The notes beneath the pieces were generated by a model, which saw only the letters and a list, made by a program, of their open reading frames with translations, did not search any database and was not told where the DNA came from. From Methylotenera sp. (lineage in GTDB: Bacteria; Pseudomonadota; Gammaproteobacteria; Burkholderiales; Burkholderiaceae_C): 36,913 nt of DNA. Each line of letters starts with the position of its first letter. Within the stretch, counting starts at the first letter, position 1. The stretch is taken from the NCBI GenBank assembly GCA_021738245.1, contig JAIPCJ010000027.1:1-36913 (forward strand). Reading direction: 5' to 3'. Below are positions 1 through 8,672 of this stretch, piece by piece. Both the position numbers and the translations under genes were made by a program.

Positions 1-286
1 CATCAATGCGTCGGGCGCCGGCACGGTCTGGGTGTGGCTGGGCTGCCCCAAGCAGGAGCTGTGGATGGCCGCCCAGCGCGGCCGGGTGCAGGCCGTGATG
101 ATTGGCGTGGGTGCGGCCTTCGACTATCACGCCGGCACCATCCGCCGCGCGCCGCCGTGGATGCAGCGTTCGGGCCTGGAGTGGCTGCACCGCCTGCTGA
201 GCGAGCCGCGGCGCCTGTGGCGGCGTTATCTGGTGACGAACAGCCTCTTCATCTGGGGGGCCGCCAGGCAACTCCTGCGGGGTTGA
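1..286 (+). CDS. WecG/TagA/CpsF family glycosyltransferase, C-terminal part
   Basis: The 5' end is cut by the window edge; the reading frame is open from base 2 and stops at 286, giving the last 94 residues. This part carries hallmark blocks of the WecG/TagA/CpsF family: [10 protein letters not shown], then [12 protein letters not shown], then [21 protein letters not shown] and a basic RRLWRRYL tail. Family members transfer a sugar (N-acetylmannosaminuronate, N-acetylmannosamine or a related sugar) from a nucleotide donor onto a polyprenyl-linked acceptor at the cytoplasmic membrane. It lies 41 bp upstream of the UDP-glucuronate 4-epimerase on the same strand, which fits an exopolysaccharide role. 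Donor and acceptor cannot be read from this fragment. Family assignment is firm. Confidence 0.9.
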   Translation, partial: INASGAGTVWVWLGCPKQELWMAAQRGRVQAVMIGVGAAFDYHAGTIRRAPPWMQRSGLEWLHRLLSEPRRLWRRYLVTNSLFIWGAARQLLRG

Positions 287-327
287 AGCGGCGACAATCC
301 GAGGTTGATATTCGGAGAGTCACAGCA

Positions 328-1335
328 ATGAAAGTTCTCGTCACCGGCGCAGCCGGCTTCATCGGCATGCATGTCAGCCAGATCCTGCTCGCGCGCGGCG
401 ACGAGGTCGTGGGCCTGGACAACCTGAACGACTACTACAGCGTCCAGCTCAAGCATGACCGCCTGGCGCGCCTGACGCCCAAGCCGGGTTTCCGCTTCGT
501 GCAGATGGACGTGGCTGATCGTGACGGCATGGCCAAGCTGTTCGCTGCCGAGCGCTTCGACCGTGTCGTGCACCTGGCCGCGCAGGCCGGGGTGCGCTAC
601 TCCATCGAGAACCCGCACGCCTACATCGACAGCAACATCGTCGGCTTCACCAACATCCTGGAAGGCTGCCGCCACAGCGGCGTGCAGCACCTGGCCTACG
701 CGTCCAGCTCCAGCGTGTACGGCGGCAACACGCTGATGCCCTTCTCGGAGCATCACAGCGTCGACCATCCCATCAGCCTCTACGCGGCCACCAAGAAGGC
801 CAACGAGCTGATGGCGCACACCTACTCGCACCTGTTCCGCCTGCCGACCACGGGCTTGCGCTTCTTCACGGTGTACGGCCCCTGGGGCCGGCCGGACATG
901 GCGCTGTTCCTGTTCACCAAGGCCATCATCGAGGGCCGGCCCATCAACGTGTTCAACCACGGCAAGATGATCCGCGACTTCACCTACATCGATGACATCG
1001 CCGAAGGCGTGGTGCGCGTGCTGGACCGCACCGCCACGGCCGACCCCGCCTACGACCCCGCCACCGCCGACCCGGCCCGCTCCAGCGCGCCCTACCGCGT
1101 GTTCAACATCGGCAACCACGCGCCCATCCAGCTGATGAGCTTCATCGAGGCCATCGAGCAGTCGGTCGGCCGCGAGGCCATCAAGAACTTCATGCCCATG
1201 CAGGACGGCGACGTGCCGGCCACGCATGCCGACGTGGAAGAGCTGGCCGAGTGGACGGGGTTCCGCCCCGCCATGCCTGTTCCCGAAGGCATCCAGCGCT
1301 TTGTCGCCTGGTACAGGGACTACTACAAGGTTTGA
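328..1335 (+). CDS. UDP-glucuronate 4-epimerase (NAD-dependent epimerase)
   Basis: A 335-residue extended short-chain dehydrogenase that most resembles CapI-type UDP-glucuronate 4-epimerases, which convert UDP-GlcA to UDP-GalA in the cytoplasm. The NAD-binding GAAGFIG is at residues 7-13, the serine-rich SSSVYG block near 127-132, and the catalytic Y152-x3-K156 pair lies in YAATK. The early GLDNLNDYY block is typical of UDP-GlcA epimerases and not of GalE. The ATG at 328 is chosen because a GGAGAG sits 8 bp upstream and the Rossmann fold begins at once; an upstream in-frame extension would only overlap the glycosyltransferase in another frame. The ugd gene follows 65 bp downstream and makes its substrate, so the two form a pathway pair. 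Specificity for GlcA is inferred from family resemblance and context. Confidence 0.88.
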   Translation: MKVLVTGAAGFIGMHVSQILLARGDEVVGLDNLNDYYSVQLKHDRLARLTPKPGFRFVQMDVADRDGMAKLFAAERFDRVVHLAAQAGVRYSIENPHAYIDSNIVGFTNILEGCRHSGVQHLAYASSSSVYGGNTLMPFSEHHSVDHPISLYAATKKANELMAHTYSHLFRLPTTGLRFFTVYGPWGRPDMALFLFTKAIIEGRPINVFNHGKMIRDFTYIDDIAEGVVRVLDRTATADPAYDPATADPARSSAPYRVFNIGNHAPIQLMSFIEAIEQSVGREAIKNFMPMQDGDVPATHADVEELAEWTGFRPAMPVPEGIQRFVAWYRDYYKV

Positions 1336-1400
1336 ATTGCATCGTGCCGTCACGCGGGTGCATTACAAAGCTGTGATCTGAATCTGAACGAGTACAACGC

Positions 1401-2729
1401 ATGAAAGTCACTGCCATCGGCACCGGCTATGTCGGTCTGGTCACCGGGGCCTGCCTGGCCGAAATGGGCAACCACGTCGTCTGCCTGGACGTGAATCCCG
1501 AAAAGATTCGCATCCTGAACGACGGTGGCATTCCCATCCACGAGCCCGGCTTGCTGGAGGTGGTGCGCCGCAACGTGGCCGCCGGCCGACTGCAGTTCAC
1601 GACCGATGTCGACATGGCTGTGCAGCACGGCACGCTGCTGTTCATCGGCGTGGGCACGCCGCCCGACGAAGACGGCTCGGCCGACCTCCAGTACGTGGTG
1701 GCTGCGGCGCGCTCCATCGGGCAGCGCATGACCGACTACAAGGTCATCGTCGACAAGAGCACGGTGCCCGTGGGCACGGCCGACAAGGTGCGCGCGGCGG
1801 TCAAGGAAGAACTGGTCAAGCGCGGCCTGGGCGACATGGCGTACGCGGTGGTGTCCAACCCCGAGTTCCTGAAGGAAGGCGCCGCGGTTGAAGACTTCAT
1901 GAAGCCCGACCGCATCATCGTCGGCTCCGACGACGAGCAGGCCACGCTGCTGATGCGCGCGCTGTACGCCCCCTTCAACCGCACCCAGGACCGCATGCTG
2001 GTGATGGATGTGCGCAGTGCCGAGTTCACCAAGTACGCGGCCAATGCGATGCTTGCCACCCGCATCAGCTTCATGAACGAACTGGCCCTGCTGGCCGAGC
2101 AGGTGGGTGCCGACATCGAGCTCGTTCGCCGCGGCATCGGCTCGGACCCGCGCATCGGCTACCAGTTCCTGTACGCCGGTGCGGGCTACGGCGGCTCCTG
2201 CTTCCCCAAGGATGTGAAGGCGCTGGTGAAGGCGGCGGCCGATGAAGGCCTGCCGCTGCAGGTGCTCACCGCCGTGGAGGCCGCCAACGAGCGCCAGAAG
2301 CGGGTGCTGGTGGACAAGGTCACGGCACGCTTCGGCAACGAGCTGAAAGGCCGGCATTTCGCGATCTGGGGCCTGGCCTTCAAGCCCAACACCGATGACA
2401 TGCGCGAGGCACCGTCGCTGGTGGTGATCGACGAACTGACGCGCCGTGGCGCGACCGTGGCCGCCTACGACCCGGTTGCCGCGACCGAGGCGGCCCGCGT
2501 GCTCGGCCCGCGCGACGACGTGAAGCTGGTGGAGCGCGCCGAGGCGGCGCTGCAAGGCGCTGACGCGCTGTTGATCGTGACCGAGTGGAAGGAGTTCCGC
2601 ACGCCGGACTTCGATGCCATCAAGGCGGCACTCAAGCAGCCGGTCATCCTGGACGGCCGCAACCTCTACGACCCCAAGCTGATGAAGGCGCTGGGCATCA
2701 CCTACAGCGGCATCGGCCGCGGCGCCTGA
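1401..2729 (+). CDS. ugd: UDP-glucose 6-dehydrogenase
   Basis: A 442-residue UDP-glucose/GDP-mannose dehydrogenase of normal length. It oxidises UDP-glucose to UDP-glucuronate with two NAD+ per turnover. The Rossmann motif GTGYVG is at residues 7-12, and the central STVPVGTAD and NPEFLKEG blocks are present. The catalytic cysteine is C267 in [12 protein letters not shown], and the C-terminal UDP-binding domain holds [17 protein letters not shown]. The UDP-glucuronate product feeds the epimerase encoded just upstream. No strong Shine-Dalgarno is seen before the ATG at 1401. The gene ends facing rfbC, separated by 33 bp that hold a UUCG-loop hairpin. UDP-glucose rather than GDP-mannose specificity is inferred from overall resemblance and from the neighbouring UDP-GlcA epimerase. 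Confidence 0.93.
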   Translation: MKVTAIGTGYVGLVTGACLAEMGNHVVCLDVNPEKIRILNDGGIPIHEPGLLEVVRRNVAAGRLQFTTDVDMAVQHGTLLFIGVGTPPDEDGSADLQYVVAAARSIGQRMTDYKVIVDKSTVPVGTADKVRAAVKEELVKRGLGDMAYAVVSNPEFLKEGAAVEDFMKPDRIIVGSDDEQATLLMRALYAPFNRTQDRMLVMDVRSAEFTKYAANAMLATRISFMNELALLAEQVGADIELVRRGIGSDPRIGYQFLYAGAGYGGSCFPKDVKALVKAAADEGLPLQVLTAVEAANERQKRVLVDKVTARFGNELKGRHFAIWGLAFKPNTDDMREAPSLVVIDELTRRGATVAAYDPVAATEAARVLGPRDDVKLVERAEAALQGADALLIVTEWKEFRTPDFDAIKAALKQPVILDGRNLYDPKLMKALGITYSGIGRGA

Positions 2730-2737
2730 GCCTCTGC

Positions 2738-2755
2738 CGCCGGCTTCGGCCGGCG
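2738..2755. terminator. UUCG-loop hairpin between convergent ugd and rfbC
   Basis: CGCCGGC (2738-2744), loop TTCG (2745-2748) and GCCGGCG (2749-2755) form a perfect 7-bp GC stem with a very stable tetraloop in the short gap between two converging genes. On the opposite strand the loop reads CGAA. No T-run follows on either side, so it may act as a transcript-end stabiliser or Rho-linked stop and not as a classical intrinsic terminator. Confidence 0.5.
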
Positions 2756-2762
2756 CGCGTGT

Positions 2763-3314
2763 TCAATCGAAGGTCTTGGCGTCGGCCAGCAGCGGGGCGG
2801 CCACGTCCTTGGCCGAGAGCTGGGGCGTCAGGCCGTCCAGGGGCCAGGCGACGCCGAGGGTGGGGTCGTCCCAGCGCACGGCGCCTTCGCATTCAGGGGC
2901 GTAGCGGCCGCTGGTCTTGTAGAGGAAATCGGCGGTTTCGCTGATGACCACAAAGCCGTGCGCGAAGCCCGGCGGGATCCACAGCTGGCGCTGGTTCTCG
3001 GCCGAGAGTTCAAAGCCCACCCAGCGCCCGAAGTTGGGGCTGCTGCGGCGCATGTCGACCGCCACGTCGAACACCGCACCGCTCACGCAGCGCACCAGCT
3101 TGCCCTGTGCGTGGGGCGCGAGCTGGTAGTGCAGGCCGCGCAGCACGCCCTTGGCGGAGCGGGAATGGTTGTCCTGCACGAAGTGCACCTCGTGGCCGAC
3201 GGCGGCATTGAAGCGCGCCTCGTTCCAGCTCTCCATGAAGAAGCCGCGCGCATCACCGAAAACCTGGGGTTCGATCAGCAGGACTTCGGGCAGGGCAGTG
3301 GCGGTGACTTTCAT
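2763..3314 (-). CDS. rfbC: dTDP-4-dehydrorhamnose 3,5-epimerase
   Basis: A 183-residue cupin-fold epimerase and the third step of dTDP-L-rhamnose synthesis. It converts dTDP-4-keto-6-deoxy-glucose to dTDP-4-keto-L-rhamnose. RGFFMESW (residues 23-30), the catalytic histidine H62 in RGLHYQ, K72 in the GKLVR block, WIPPGFAHGF (112-121) and the catalytic tyrosine Y132 in DFLYKT are all present. The ATG at 3314 shares one base with the rfbA stop (TGATG), so translation is probably coupled. It is the last gene of the minus-strand exopolysaccharide run. Length and motifs match the RmlC family and nothing seems missing. Confidence 0.96.
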   Translation of the reverse strand: MKVTATALPEVLLIEPQVFGDARGFFMESWNEARFNAAVGHEVHFVQDNHSRSAKGVLRGLHYQLAPHAQGKLVRCVSGAVFDVAVDMRRSSPNFGRWVGFELSAENQRQLWIPPGFAHGFVVISETADFLYKTSGRYAPECEGAVRWDDPTLGVAWPLDGLTPQLSAKDVAAPLLADAKTFD

Positions 3315-4201
3315 CAGAAGGCTTTGTCGTTGAGCAGCTTGAGCAGGTACTGGCCGTAGCCATTCTTGGCCAGGGGCCGGGCCAGCGCCTCGAGTTGTTC
3401 GGCGTTGATCCAGCCCGCGCGGAAGGCGATCTCCTCGGGGCAGGCCACCTTGAGGCCCTGGCGCTTTTCCAGCGTGGCAATGAACTGGCCGGCTTCGAGC
3501 AGGCTGTCGTGCGTGCCGGTGTCGAGCCAGGCATAGCCGCGGCCCATGATCTCGACGTTGAGCTCGCCCTGGCGCAGGTACTGCGCGTTCACGTCGGTGA
3601 TCTCCAGCTCGCCCCGGGGGCTGGGCTTGATGCTGGCGGCGATGTCGCACACCTGCTGGTCGTAGAAGTACAGGCCGGTGACGGCGTAGTTGCTCTTCGG
3701 GACCTTGGGCTTCTCCTCGATGGACAGCGCACGGCGTGCGGCATCGAAGTCCACCACGCCGTAACGTTCCGGGTCGGTGACGTGGTAGGCGAACACGCTG
3801 GCGCCCGAGGTTCGGGCGGTGGCGCTGGCCAGCAGCGAGGCGAAATCGTGACCGTAGAAGATGTTGTCACCCAGCACCAGGGCGCTGGGGGCGCCGCCGA
3901 TGAACTCACGCCCCAGGATGAAGGCCTGCGCGAGACCGTCCGGGCTGGGCTGCACGCAGTAGCTGATGTTCAGACCCCAGCGTGAGCCGTCGCCCAGCAG
4001 GGCTTCGAAACGCGGCACGTCTTGCGGGGTGCTGATCAGCAGGATGTCGCGGATGCCCGAGAGCATCAGCGTGCTCAGCGGGTAATACACCATCGGCTTG
4101 TCGTACACCGGCAGCAGCTGCTTGCTGATGGCCAGCGTAGCCGGATGCAGCCGGGTGCCGGAGCCGCCGGCGAGGATGATGCCTTTGCGGGCCTGGGTCA
4201 T
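3314..4201 (-). CDS. rfbA: Glucose-1-phosphate thymidylyltransferase
   Basis: A 295-residue nucleotidyltransferase, the usual RmlA length. It joins glucose-1-phosphate and dTTP to make dTDP-glucose, the first committed step to dTDP-rhamnose. The nucleotide-binding signature [16 protein letters not shown] is near residues 7-22, followed by [16 protein letters not shown], then GDNIFYGHD and the FVEK-like [21 protein letters not shown] blocks. The last part, [19 protein letters not shown], is also typical. Its start overlaps the rfbD stop as ATGA and its stop overlaps the rfbC start as TGATG, which shows a tightly coupled operon. All landmarks of a functional enzyme are seen. Confidence 0.97.
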   Translation of the reverse strand: MTQARKGIILAGGSGTRLHPATLAISKQLLPVYDKPMVYYPLSTLMLSGIRDILLISTPQDVPRFEALLGDGSRWGLNISYCVQPSPDGLAQAFILGREFIGGAPSALVLGDNIFYGHDFASLLASATARTSGASVFAYHVTDPERYGVVDFDAARRALSIEEKPKVPKSNYAVTGLYFYDQQVCDIAASIKPSPRGELEITDVNAQYLRQGELNVEIMGRGYAWLDTGTHDSLLEAGQFIATLEKRQGLKVACPEEIAFRAGWINAEQLEALARPLAKNGYGQYLLKLLNDKAF

Positions 4202-5082
4202 GGCAGGGTCTCCATCAGCATGCGTTCCACGCCCTGTTGCCAGGCTGGCAGGTGCAGGCCGAAGCGCTGCTGCAGCTTGGCCGTGGACAGGCGCGAGTTC
4301 AGCGGGCGCCGGGCGGGCGTGGGGTAGTCGGTGGTCGGGATGGCGAGGATCTGGTCCGCGGCCACGCGAATGTTCATGCCGCGGCTGCGCGCGAACTCGA
4401 TGACGTAGCGCGCGTAGTCATGCCAGCTGGTCTCGCCGCCGGCCACCGCGTGGTAGGTGCCGACGAGTGCCGGGTTCACGCGCGCGGCGCGCAGCATGGG
4501 CACGGTCAGGTCGGCCAGCAGGTCGGCGCCGGTGGGCGCGCCGATCTGGTCGGCGATCACCTTGAGCTGCTCGCGCTCCTGCGCCAGGCGCAGCATGGTC
4601 TTGGCGAAGTTGCCGCCGCGGGCCGCATAGACCCAGCTGGTGCGCAGGATGAGGTGCTGGCAGCCGCTGGCCCGGATGGCGTCCTCGCCCTCGGCCTTGG
4701 TGCTGCCGTAGACGTTGAGCGGAGCAATGGCTGCGTCCTCGTCGCGCGGCTGGCTGCCACTGCCGTCGAACACGTAGTCGGTGGAGTAGTGCACCAGCAG
4801 CGCGCCCGTGCGCTTGGCCTCGATGGCGAGCAGCGCGGGCGTGCGCGCATTGACCTGACGGGCCACGTCGGGCTCGCTCTCGGCCTTGTCGACGGCGGTG
4901 TAGGCCGCCGCATTGACGATGACCTGGGGCGCGATCGCCTTCACCTGGGCCAGCAGCGCCTCGGGCTGATTGAAGTCACCGCCATCGGCATGCCCCAGGG
5001 CCACGACCTCGCCAGCCACGGCGAGCGAGCGCTGCAGCTCCCAGCCCAGCTGGCCGTTCTTTCCAAGCAGCAGGATCTTCAT
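4198..5082 (-). CDS. rfbD: dTDP-4-dehydrorhamnose reductase
   Basis: A 294-residue RmlD-type reductase performing the last step of dTDP-L-rhamnose synthesis with NAD(P)H. The cofactor-binding GKNGQLG is at residues 7-13, [13 protein letters not shown] near 56-68, YSTDYVFDG at 99-107, and the catalytic Y125-x3-K129 pair lies in [11 protein letters not shown]. The ending [17 protein letters not shown] segment (here [14 protein letters not shown]) is the usual RmlD tail motif. It starts 3 bp after the rfbB stop and overlaps rfbA by ATGA. The order rfbB-rfbD-rfbA-rfbC is a common complete rhamnose cassette. Confidence 0.96.
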   Translation of the reverse strand: MKILLLGKNGQLGWELQRSLAVAGEVVALGHADGGDFNQPEALLAQVKAIAPQVIVNAAAYTAVDKAESEPDVARQVNARTPALLAIEAKRTGALLVHYSTDYVFDGSGSQPRDEDAAIAPLNVYGSTKAEGEDAIRASGCQHLILRTSWVYAARGGNFAKTMLRLAQEREQLKVIADQIGAPTGADLLADLTVPMLRAARVNPALVGTYHAVAGGETSWHDYARYVIEFARSRGMNIRVAADQILAIPTTDYPTPARRPLNSRLSTAKLQQRFGLHLPAWQQGVERMLMETLP

Positions 5083-5085
5083 GGC

Positions 5086-6141
5086 TCAGCCGTACTGCTT
5101 ATCGAGCCATTCGCGGTAGGCGCCGCTCTGCACGCGGGCTACCCACTCCGGATGGTCGAGGTACCACTGCACGGTCTTGCGGATGCCGGTCTCGAAGGTC
5201 TCGGCCGGGCGCCAGCCGAGTTCGCGCTCGATCTTGCGGGCGTCGATGGCATAGCGGCGGTCGTGTCCGGGGCGGTCCTTCACGTAGGTGATGAGGCGCG
5301 CGTAAGAGCCTTCGGGAGACGGGCGCAGTTCATCGAGCAGGGCGCAGACCGTCTTGACGATGTCGATGTTGGCCTTTTCGTTCCAGCCGCCGATGTTGTA
5401 GGTCTCGCCCACACGGCCGCCGGCCAGCACCGCGCGGATGCCGCTGCAGTGATCGGTCACGTAGAGCCAGTCGCGGATCTGCTGGCCATCGCCGTAGACC
5501 GGCAGGGGCTTGCCCGCCAGCGCGTTGACGATCATCAGCGGGATGAGCTTCTCGGGGAAGTGATAGGGGCCGTAGTTGTTCGAGCAGTTGGTGGTGACCA
5601 CCGGCAGCCCGTAGGTGTGATGCCAGGCGCGCACCAGGTGGTCGCTGGCGGCCTTGCTGGCGCTGTAGGGGCTGTTGGGCTCGTAGGGGTTGGTCTCCGC
5701 GAAAGGCGGGTCTTCGGGCTTGAGCGAGCCGTAGACCTCGTCCGTCGAGACGTGATGGAAGCGGAAGCCGGCGCGGGCGTCATCGGCCAGCGTGCCCCAG
5801 TAGGCGCGGGCGGCCTCCAGCAGCGTGAAGGTGCCCTCCACGTTGGTCTTCATGAAGGCGCCAGGGCCGTGGATGGAGCGGTCGACATGGCTCTCGGCCG
5901 CGAAGTGCACCACCGCCCGCGGGCGGTGTTCCGCCAGCAGGCGGTCGACCAGCGCGCGGTCCCCGATGTCGCCCTTCACGAAGGTGTGCCGGGCGTCGCC
6001 CTGCAAGGAGGCCAGGTTCTCGAGGTTGCCCGCGTAGGTCAGGGCGTCGAGGTTGACGACGGGCTCATCGGACTGGCGCAGCCAGTCCAGCACGAAGTTG
6101 CTGCCGATGAAGCCGGCGCCGCCGGTGACCAGGATCGTCAT
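5086..6141 (-). CDS. rfbB: dTDP-glucose 4,6-dehydratase
   Basis: A 351-residue extended SDR enzyme that dehydrates dTDP-glucose to dTDP-4-keto-6-deoxy-glucose. [10 protein letters not shown] starts at residue 7, AESHVDRSI is at 82-90, the catalytic T133-D134-E135 lie in STDEVYG and Y159-x3-K163 in [25 protein letters not shown] follows, as in other RmlB proteins. First gene of the rhamnose cassette. It is preceded by a 73-bp gap after manC, the largest gap in the minus-strand run, so it might have its own promoter: a TACGAT hexamer is visible on the minus strand about 40 bp before the ATG, but no matching -35 was found. Confidence 0.97.
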   Translation of the reverse strand: MTILVTGGAGFIGSNFVLDWLRQSDEPVVNLDALTYAGNLENLASLQGDARHTFVKGDIGDRALVDRLLAEHRPRAVVHFAAESHVDRSIHGPGAFMKTNVEGTFTLLEAARAYWGTLADDARAGFRFHHVSTDEVYGSLKPEDPPFAETNPYEPNSPYSASKAASDHLVRAWHHTYGLPVVTTNCSNNYGPYHFPEKLIPLMIVNALAGKPLPVYGDGQQIRDWLYVTDHCSGIRAVLAGGRVGETYNIGGWNEKANIDIVKTVCALLDELRPSPEGSYARLITYVKDRPGHDRRYAIDARKIERELGWRPAETFETGIRKTVQWYLDHPEWVARVQSGAYREWLDKQYG

Positions 6142-6214
6142 GTTGTCGTTGTCGATGGGTTGAGGCCGACATCGTAGACGCTCCCTGCGCTCGCCCCGGC
6201 CCGGGAATCAGGGG

Positions 6215-7648
6215 TCAGGCCCGGCCGTAGGTGTCCTCGAAGCGGACGATGTCGTCCTCGCCCAGGTAGGAGCCCGACTGCACTTCGATGATCTCCAGCG
6301 GCACCTTGCCCGGGTTGGCCAGGCGGTGGGTCTGGCCCAGCGGGATGTAGGTGGACTGGTTCTCGGTCAGCAGGATGGTCTTGTCGCCGTTGACGATCTC
6401 GGCAGTGCCGCTGACCACGATCCAGTGCTCCGCCCGGTGATGGTGCATCTGCAGGCTCAAGGACGCACCCGGCTTGACCATGATGCGCTTGACCTGGTGG
6501 CGCGGGCCGTTGTCGATGCTGTCGTACCAGCCCCAGGGGCGGTGCACCTTGCGGTGCAGGGCCTGTTCACCACGCTGCTCGGCGCCCAGCCGGTTGACGA
6601 TCTGCTTGACCTCCTGGCTGCGGGCGCGGTCACTGACCAGCACTGCATCGGGCGTCTCGACCACGACGATGTCGGTCAGGCCCACGACGCCGACCAGCCG
6701 GCTGGTGGCATGCACCAGGGTGTCCTTGCAGTCGGCGATCAACGCATCACCCACGAATGCATTGCCGGCGTCGTCCTTGTCAGCCACCTGCCAGACGGCC
6801 TCCCAGGCGCCGAGGTCGTTCCAGCCGGCGTCCAGGGCCACCATGCGCAGCGGGATGTCGGTGCCGGGGCAGCGTTCCATGACGGCGTAGTCGACCGATT
6901 CGCTGGGCACGCCGGCGAATTCGGCCTTGCCGGGGCGCACGAACACGCTGTCGACCTTGCGGGTGTCCCACGCCGCGCGGGTGGCGGTGGCGATGTCGGG
7001 GCGGAAGCGCTCCAGGGCCTTCATCCAGACGCTGGCACGCAGTACGAACATGCCGCTGTTCCAGTAGTAGCCACCTTCGGCGAGATAACGCTCGGCGGTG
7101 TCGAGGTTGGGCTTCTCGACGAACTGCGCGACCGCCAGGCCGCCCGCATCGGCGGTGGTACGGATGTAGCCGTAGCCGGTCTCGGGGCGGTCGGGCGTGA
7201 TGCCGAGGATGGCGATCGCGCCGTCCGCCGCGATGCGGATGGCGTCCTGCAGCGCCGCGGTGAAGGCCGCGGGCTGGGTGACGGTCTGGTCGGCCGGGGT
7301 CACGACGAGCACCGGGTCGCGCCCGCCTTCCAGGGCGGCCAGGGCGGCCAGCGTCAGGGCCGGCGCGGTGTTGCGGCCCAGGGGCTCCAGCAGCACGCTG
7401 CTGGGTTCGAGCTTGGTCTCGCGCAGCTGGTCGAGCACCAGGAAGCGATGTTCCTCGTTGCCGACGATGCAGGGCGCGGCCAGCTCCAGCCCGGGCCCGC
7501 CCAGGGCGGCCAGGCGGCGCGCGGCCAGCTGGAACAGGCTCTCGTTGCCCGCGAGCACGAGGAACTGCTTCGGGTAGCCAGCGCGGGACAGCGGCCACAG
7601 GCGCGTGCCGGAGCCGCCGGCCATGATGACGGGTTGGACCTGGATCAT
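6215..7648 (-). CDS. manC: Bifunctional mannose-1-phosphate guanylyltransferase / mannose-6-phosphate isomerase
   Basis: A 477-residue type II enzyme of AlgA/ManC/CpsB type. The N-terminal nucleotidyltransferase makes GDP-mannose from GTP and mannose-1-phosphate: [22 protein letters not shown] near residues 8-29 and FVEKPNLDTAERYL further on. The C-terminal cupin domain is the isomerase: HRPWGWYDSID, then SLQMHHHRAEHWIVVSGTA with metal-ligand histidines, and a final RFEDTYGR. The ATG at 7648 is preferred because it lies 4 bp after the galE stop and directly precedes the catalytic domain. A TTG at 7672 would add eight residues and overlap galE. GDP-mannose made here would be a precursor for the exopolysaccharide; the phosphomannomutase needed between its two steps is not in the window. 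Confidence 0.94.
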   Translation of the reverse strand: MIQVQPVIMAGGSGTRLWPLSRAGYPKQFLVLAGNESLFQLAARRLAALGGPGLELAAPCIVGNEEHRFLVLDQLRETKLEPSSVLLEPLGRNTAPALTLAALAALEGGRDPVLVVTPADQTVTQPAAFTAALQDAIRIAADGAIAILGITPDRPETGYGYIRTTADAGGLAVAQFVEKPNLDTAERYLAEGGYYWNSGMFVLRASVWMKALERFRPDIATATRAAWDTRKVDSVFVRPGKAEFAGVPSESVDYAVMERCPGTDIPLRMVALDAGWNDLGAWEAVWQVADKDDAGNAFVGDALIADCKDTLVHATSRLVGVVGLTDIVVVETPDAVLVSDRARSQEVKQIVNRLGAEQRGEQALHRKVHRPWGWYDSIDNGPRHQVKRIMVKPGASLSLQMHHHRAEHWIVVSGTAEIVNGDKTILLTENQSTYIPLGQTHRLANPGKVPLEIIEVQSGSYLGEDDIVRFEDTYGRA

Positions 7649-7652
7649 GTTG

Positions 7653-8672
7653 TCAGGAGGGGGTGAAGCCAAGGGGATTGAGTTGCTGCCAGCGCCAGCT
7701 GTCCTCGCACATGCGGGCGAGGTCGAGGCGGGCGGTCCAGCCCAGCAGGTCGCGCGCTGCGGCCGGATCGGCCCAGCAGGCGGCGACGTCGCCGGGGCGG
7801 CGCGCGACGATTTCGTAGGGCACCGGGCGGCCGCTGGCCTTCTCGTAGGCGCGCACGAGGTCGAGCACGCTGTAGCCCTGGCCGGTGCCGAGGTTCACCG
7901 TCAGCGAGCCGGCCTGCCCGAGCAGGCGGTCCAGGGCTGCGACGTGGCCTTCGGCCAGGTCGGTCACGTGGATGTAGTCGCGCACGCCGGTGCCGTCGGG
8001 CGTGGGGTAGTCGCCGCCGAACACGGAGAGCTTCTCGCGACGGCCCACGGCCACCTGGGCCACGTAGGGCATCAGATTGTTGGGTGTGCCGCGCGGGTCT
8101 TCGCCGATGCGGCCGCTCTCATGCGCCCCCACCGGGTTGAAGTAGCGCAGGCAGGCGGTCTGCCAGGCCGGGTCGCTCACGCCGAGGTCGCGCAGGATCT
8201 GCTCGCCCATCAGCTTGGTGGCGCCGTAGGGGTTGGTGGCCGAGGTGGGGGCGTCTTCGCGCAGCGGCAGGGTTTCGGGGGCGCCGTAGACCGTGGCACT
8301 GGAGCTGAACACCATGCGCTTGCAGCCATGGCGCTGCATGGCCTCGCAGGTGTTGACCAGGCCGCCCAGGTTGTTGCGGTAGTAGGCCAGCGGCTGCGCA
8401 ACTGATTCACCCACCGCCTTGAAGGCGGCGAAATGCACCACGGCCGCGGGCTGGTAGCGCGCGAAGATCGCGTCGAGCGCGGCGGCGTCGCACACGTCGG
8501 CGCGCTCGAACTCGATGGGCGCGGTGGCCAGCTCGGCCAGGCGCTCCAGCACCACGGGCGAGCTGTTGGCGAAGTTGTCGACGCCCACCACCCGATAACC
8601 CGCCCGTTGCAGGGCCAGCCAGGTGTGGGAGGCGATATAGCCGGTCGCGCCGGTCAGCAGGATCGTGTTCAT
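7653..8672 (-). CDS. galE: UDP-glucose 4-epimerase
   Basis: A 339-residue GalE-type epimerase interconverting UDP-glucose and UDP-galactose. Catalytic residues are S125 in FSSSATVYG and Y149-x3-K153 in NPYGATKLMGE; later YFNPVGAHESGRIGEDP and the tail TVNLGTGQGYSVLDLV match GalE. The N-terminal nucleotide-binding loop reads GATGYIASHTW (from residue 8): the third glycine of the usual GxxGxxG is alanine, which also occurs in other Rossmann SDR enzymes and need not abolish activity. The start ATG shares one base with the stop of the epsL-like gene (TGATG). In this operon it supplies UDP-galactose. Confidence 0.95.
   Translation of the reverse strand: MNTILLTGATGYIASHTWLALQRAGYRVVGVDNFANSSPVVLERLAELATAPIEFERADVCDAAALDAIFARYQPAAVVHFAAFKAVGESVAQPLAYYRNNLGGLVNTCEAMQRHGCKRMVFSSSATVYGAPETLPLREDAPTSATNPYGATKLMGEQILRDLGVSDPAWQTACLRYFNPVGAHESGRIGEDPRGTPNNLMPYVAQVAVGRREKLSVFGGDYPTPDGTGVRDYIHVTDLAEGHVAALDRLLGQAGSLTVNLGTGQGYSVLDLVRAYEKASGRPVPYEIVARRPGDVAACWADPAAARDLLGWTARLDLARMCEDSWRWQQLNPLGFTPS

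Noticed and set aside
34..327. N-terminal extension of the UDP-glucuronate epimerase
   Set aside because: It would read the glycosyltransferase end in a wrong frame and put about 98 unrelated residues before the Rossmann fold. The ATG at 328 has its own ribosome-binding site.
4237..6177. 646-codon open frame on the plus strand opposite rfbD and rfbB
   Set aside because: It is antisense to two clear dTDP-rhamnose genes with full motifs. Its translation is a run of Gly, Ala, Val, Arg and His without recognisable blocks, as expected for a shadow frame in high-GC DNA.
6142..6214. Separate promoter for rfbBDAC in the manC-rfbB gap
   Set aside because: A TACGAT hexamer is visible on the minus strand but has no acceptable -35 partner, so it is mentioned only with rfbB and not listed as a site.
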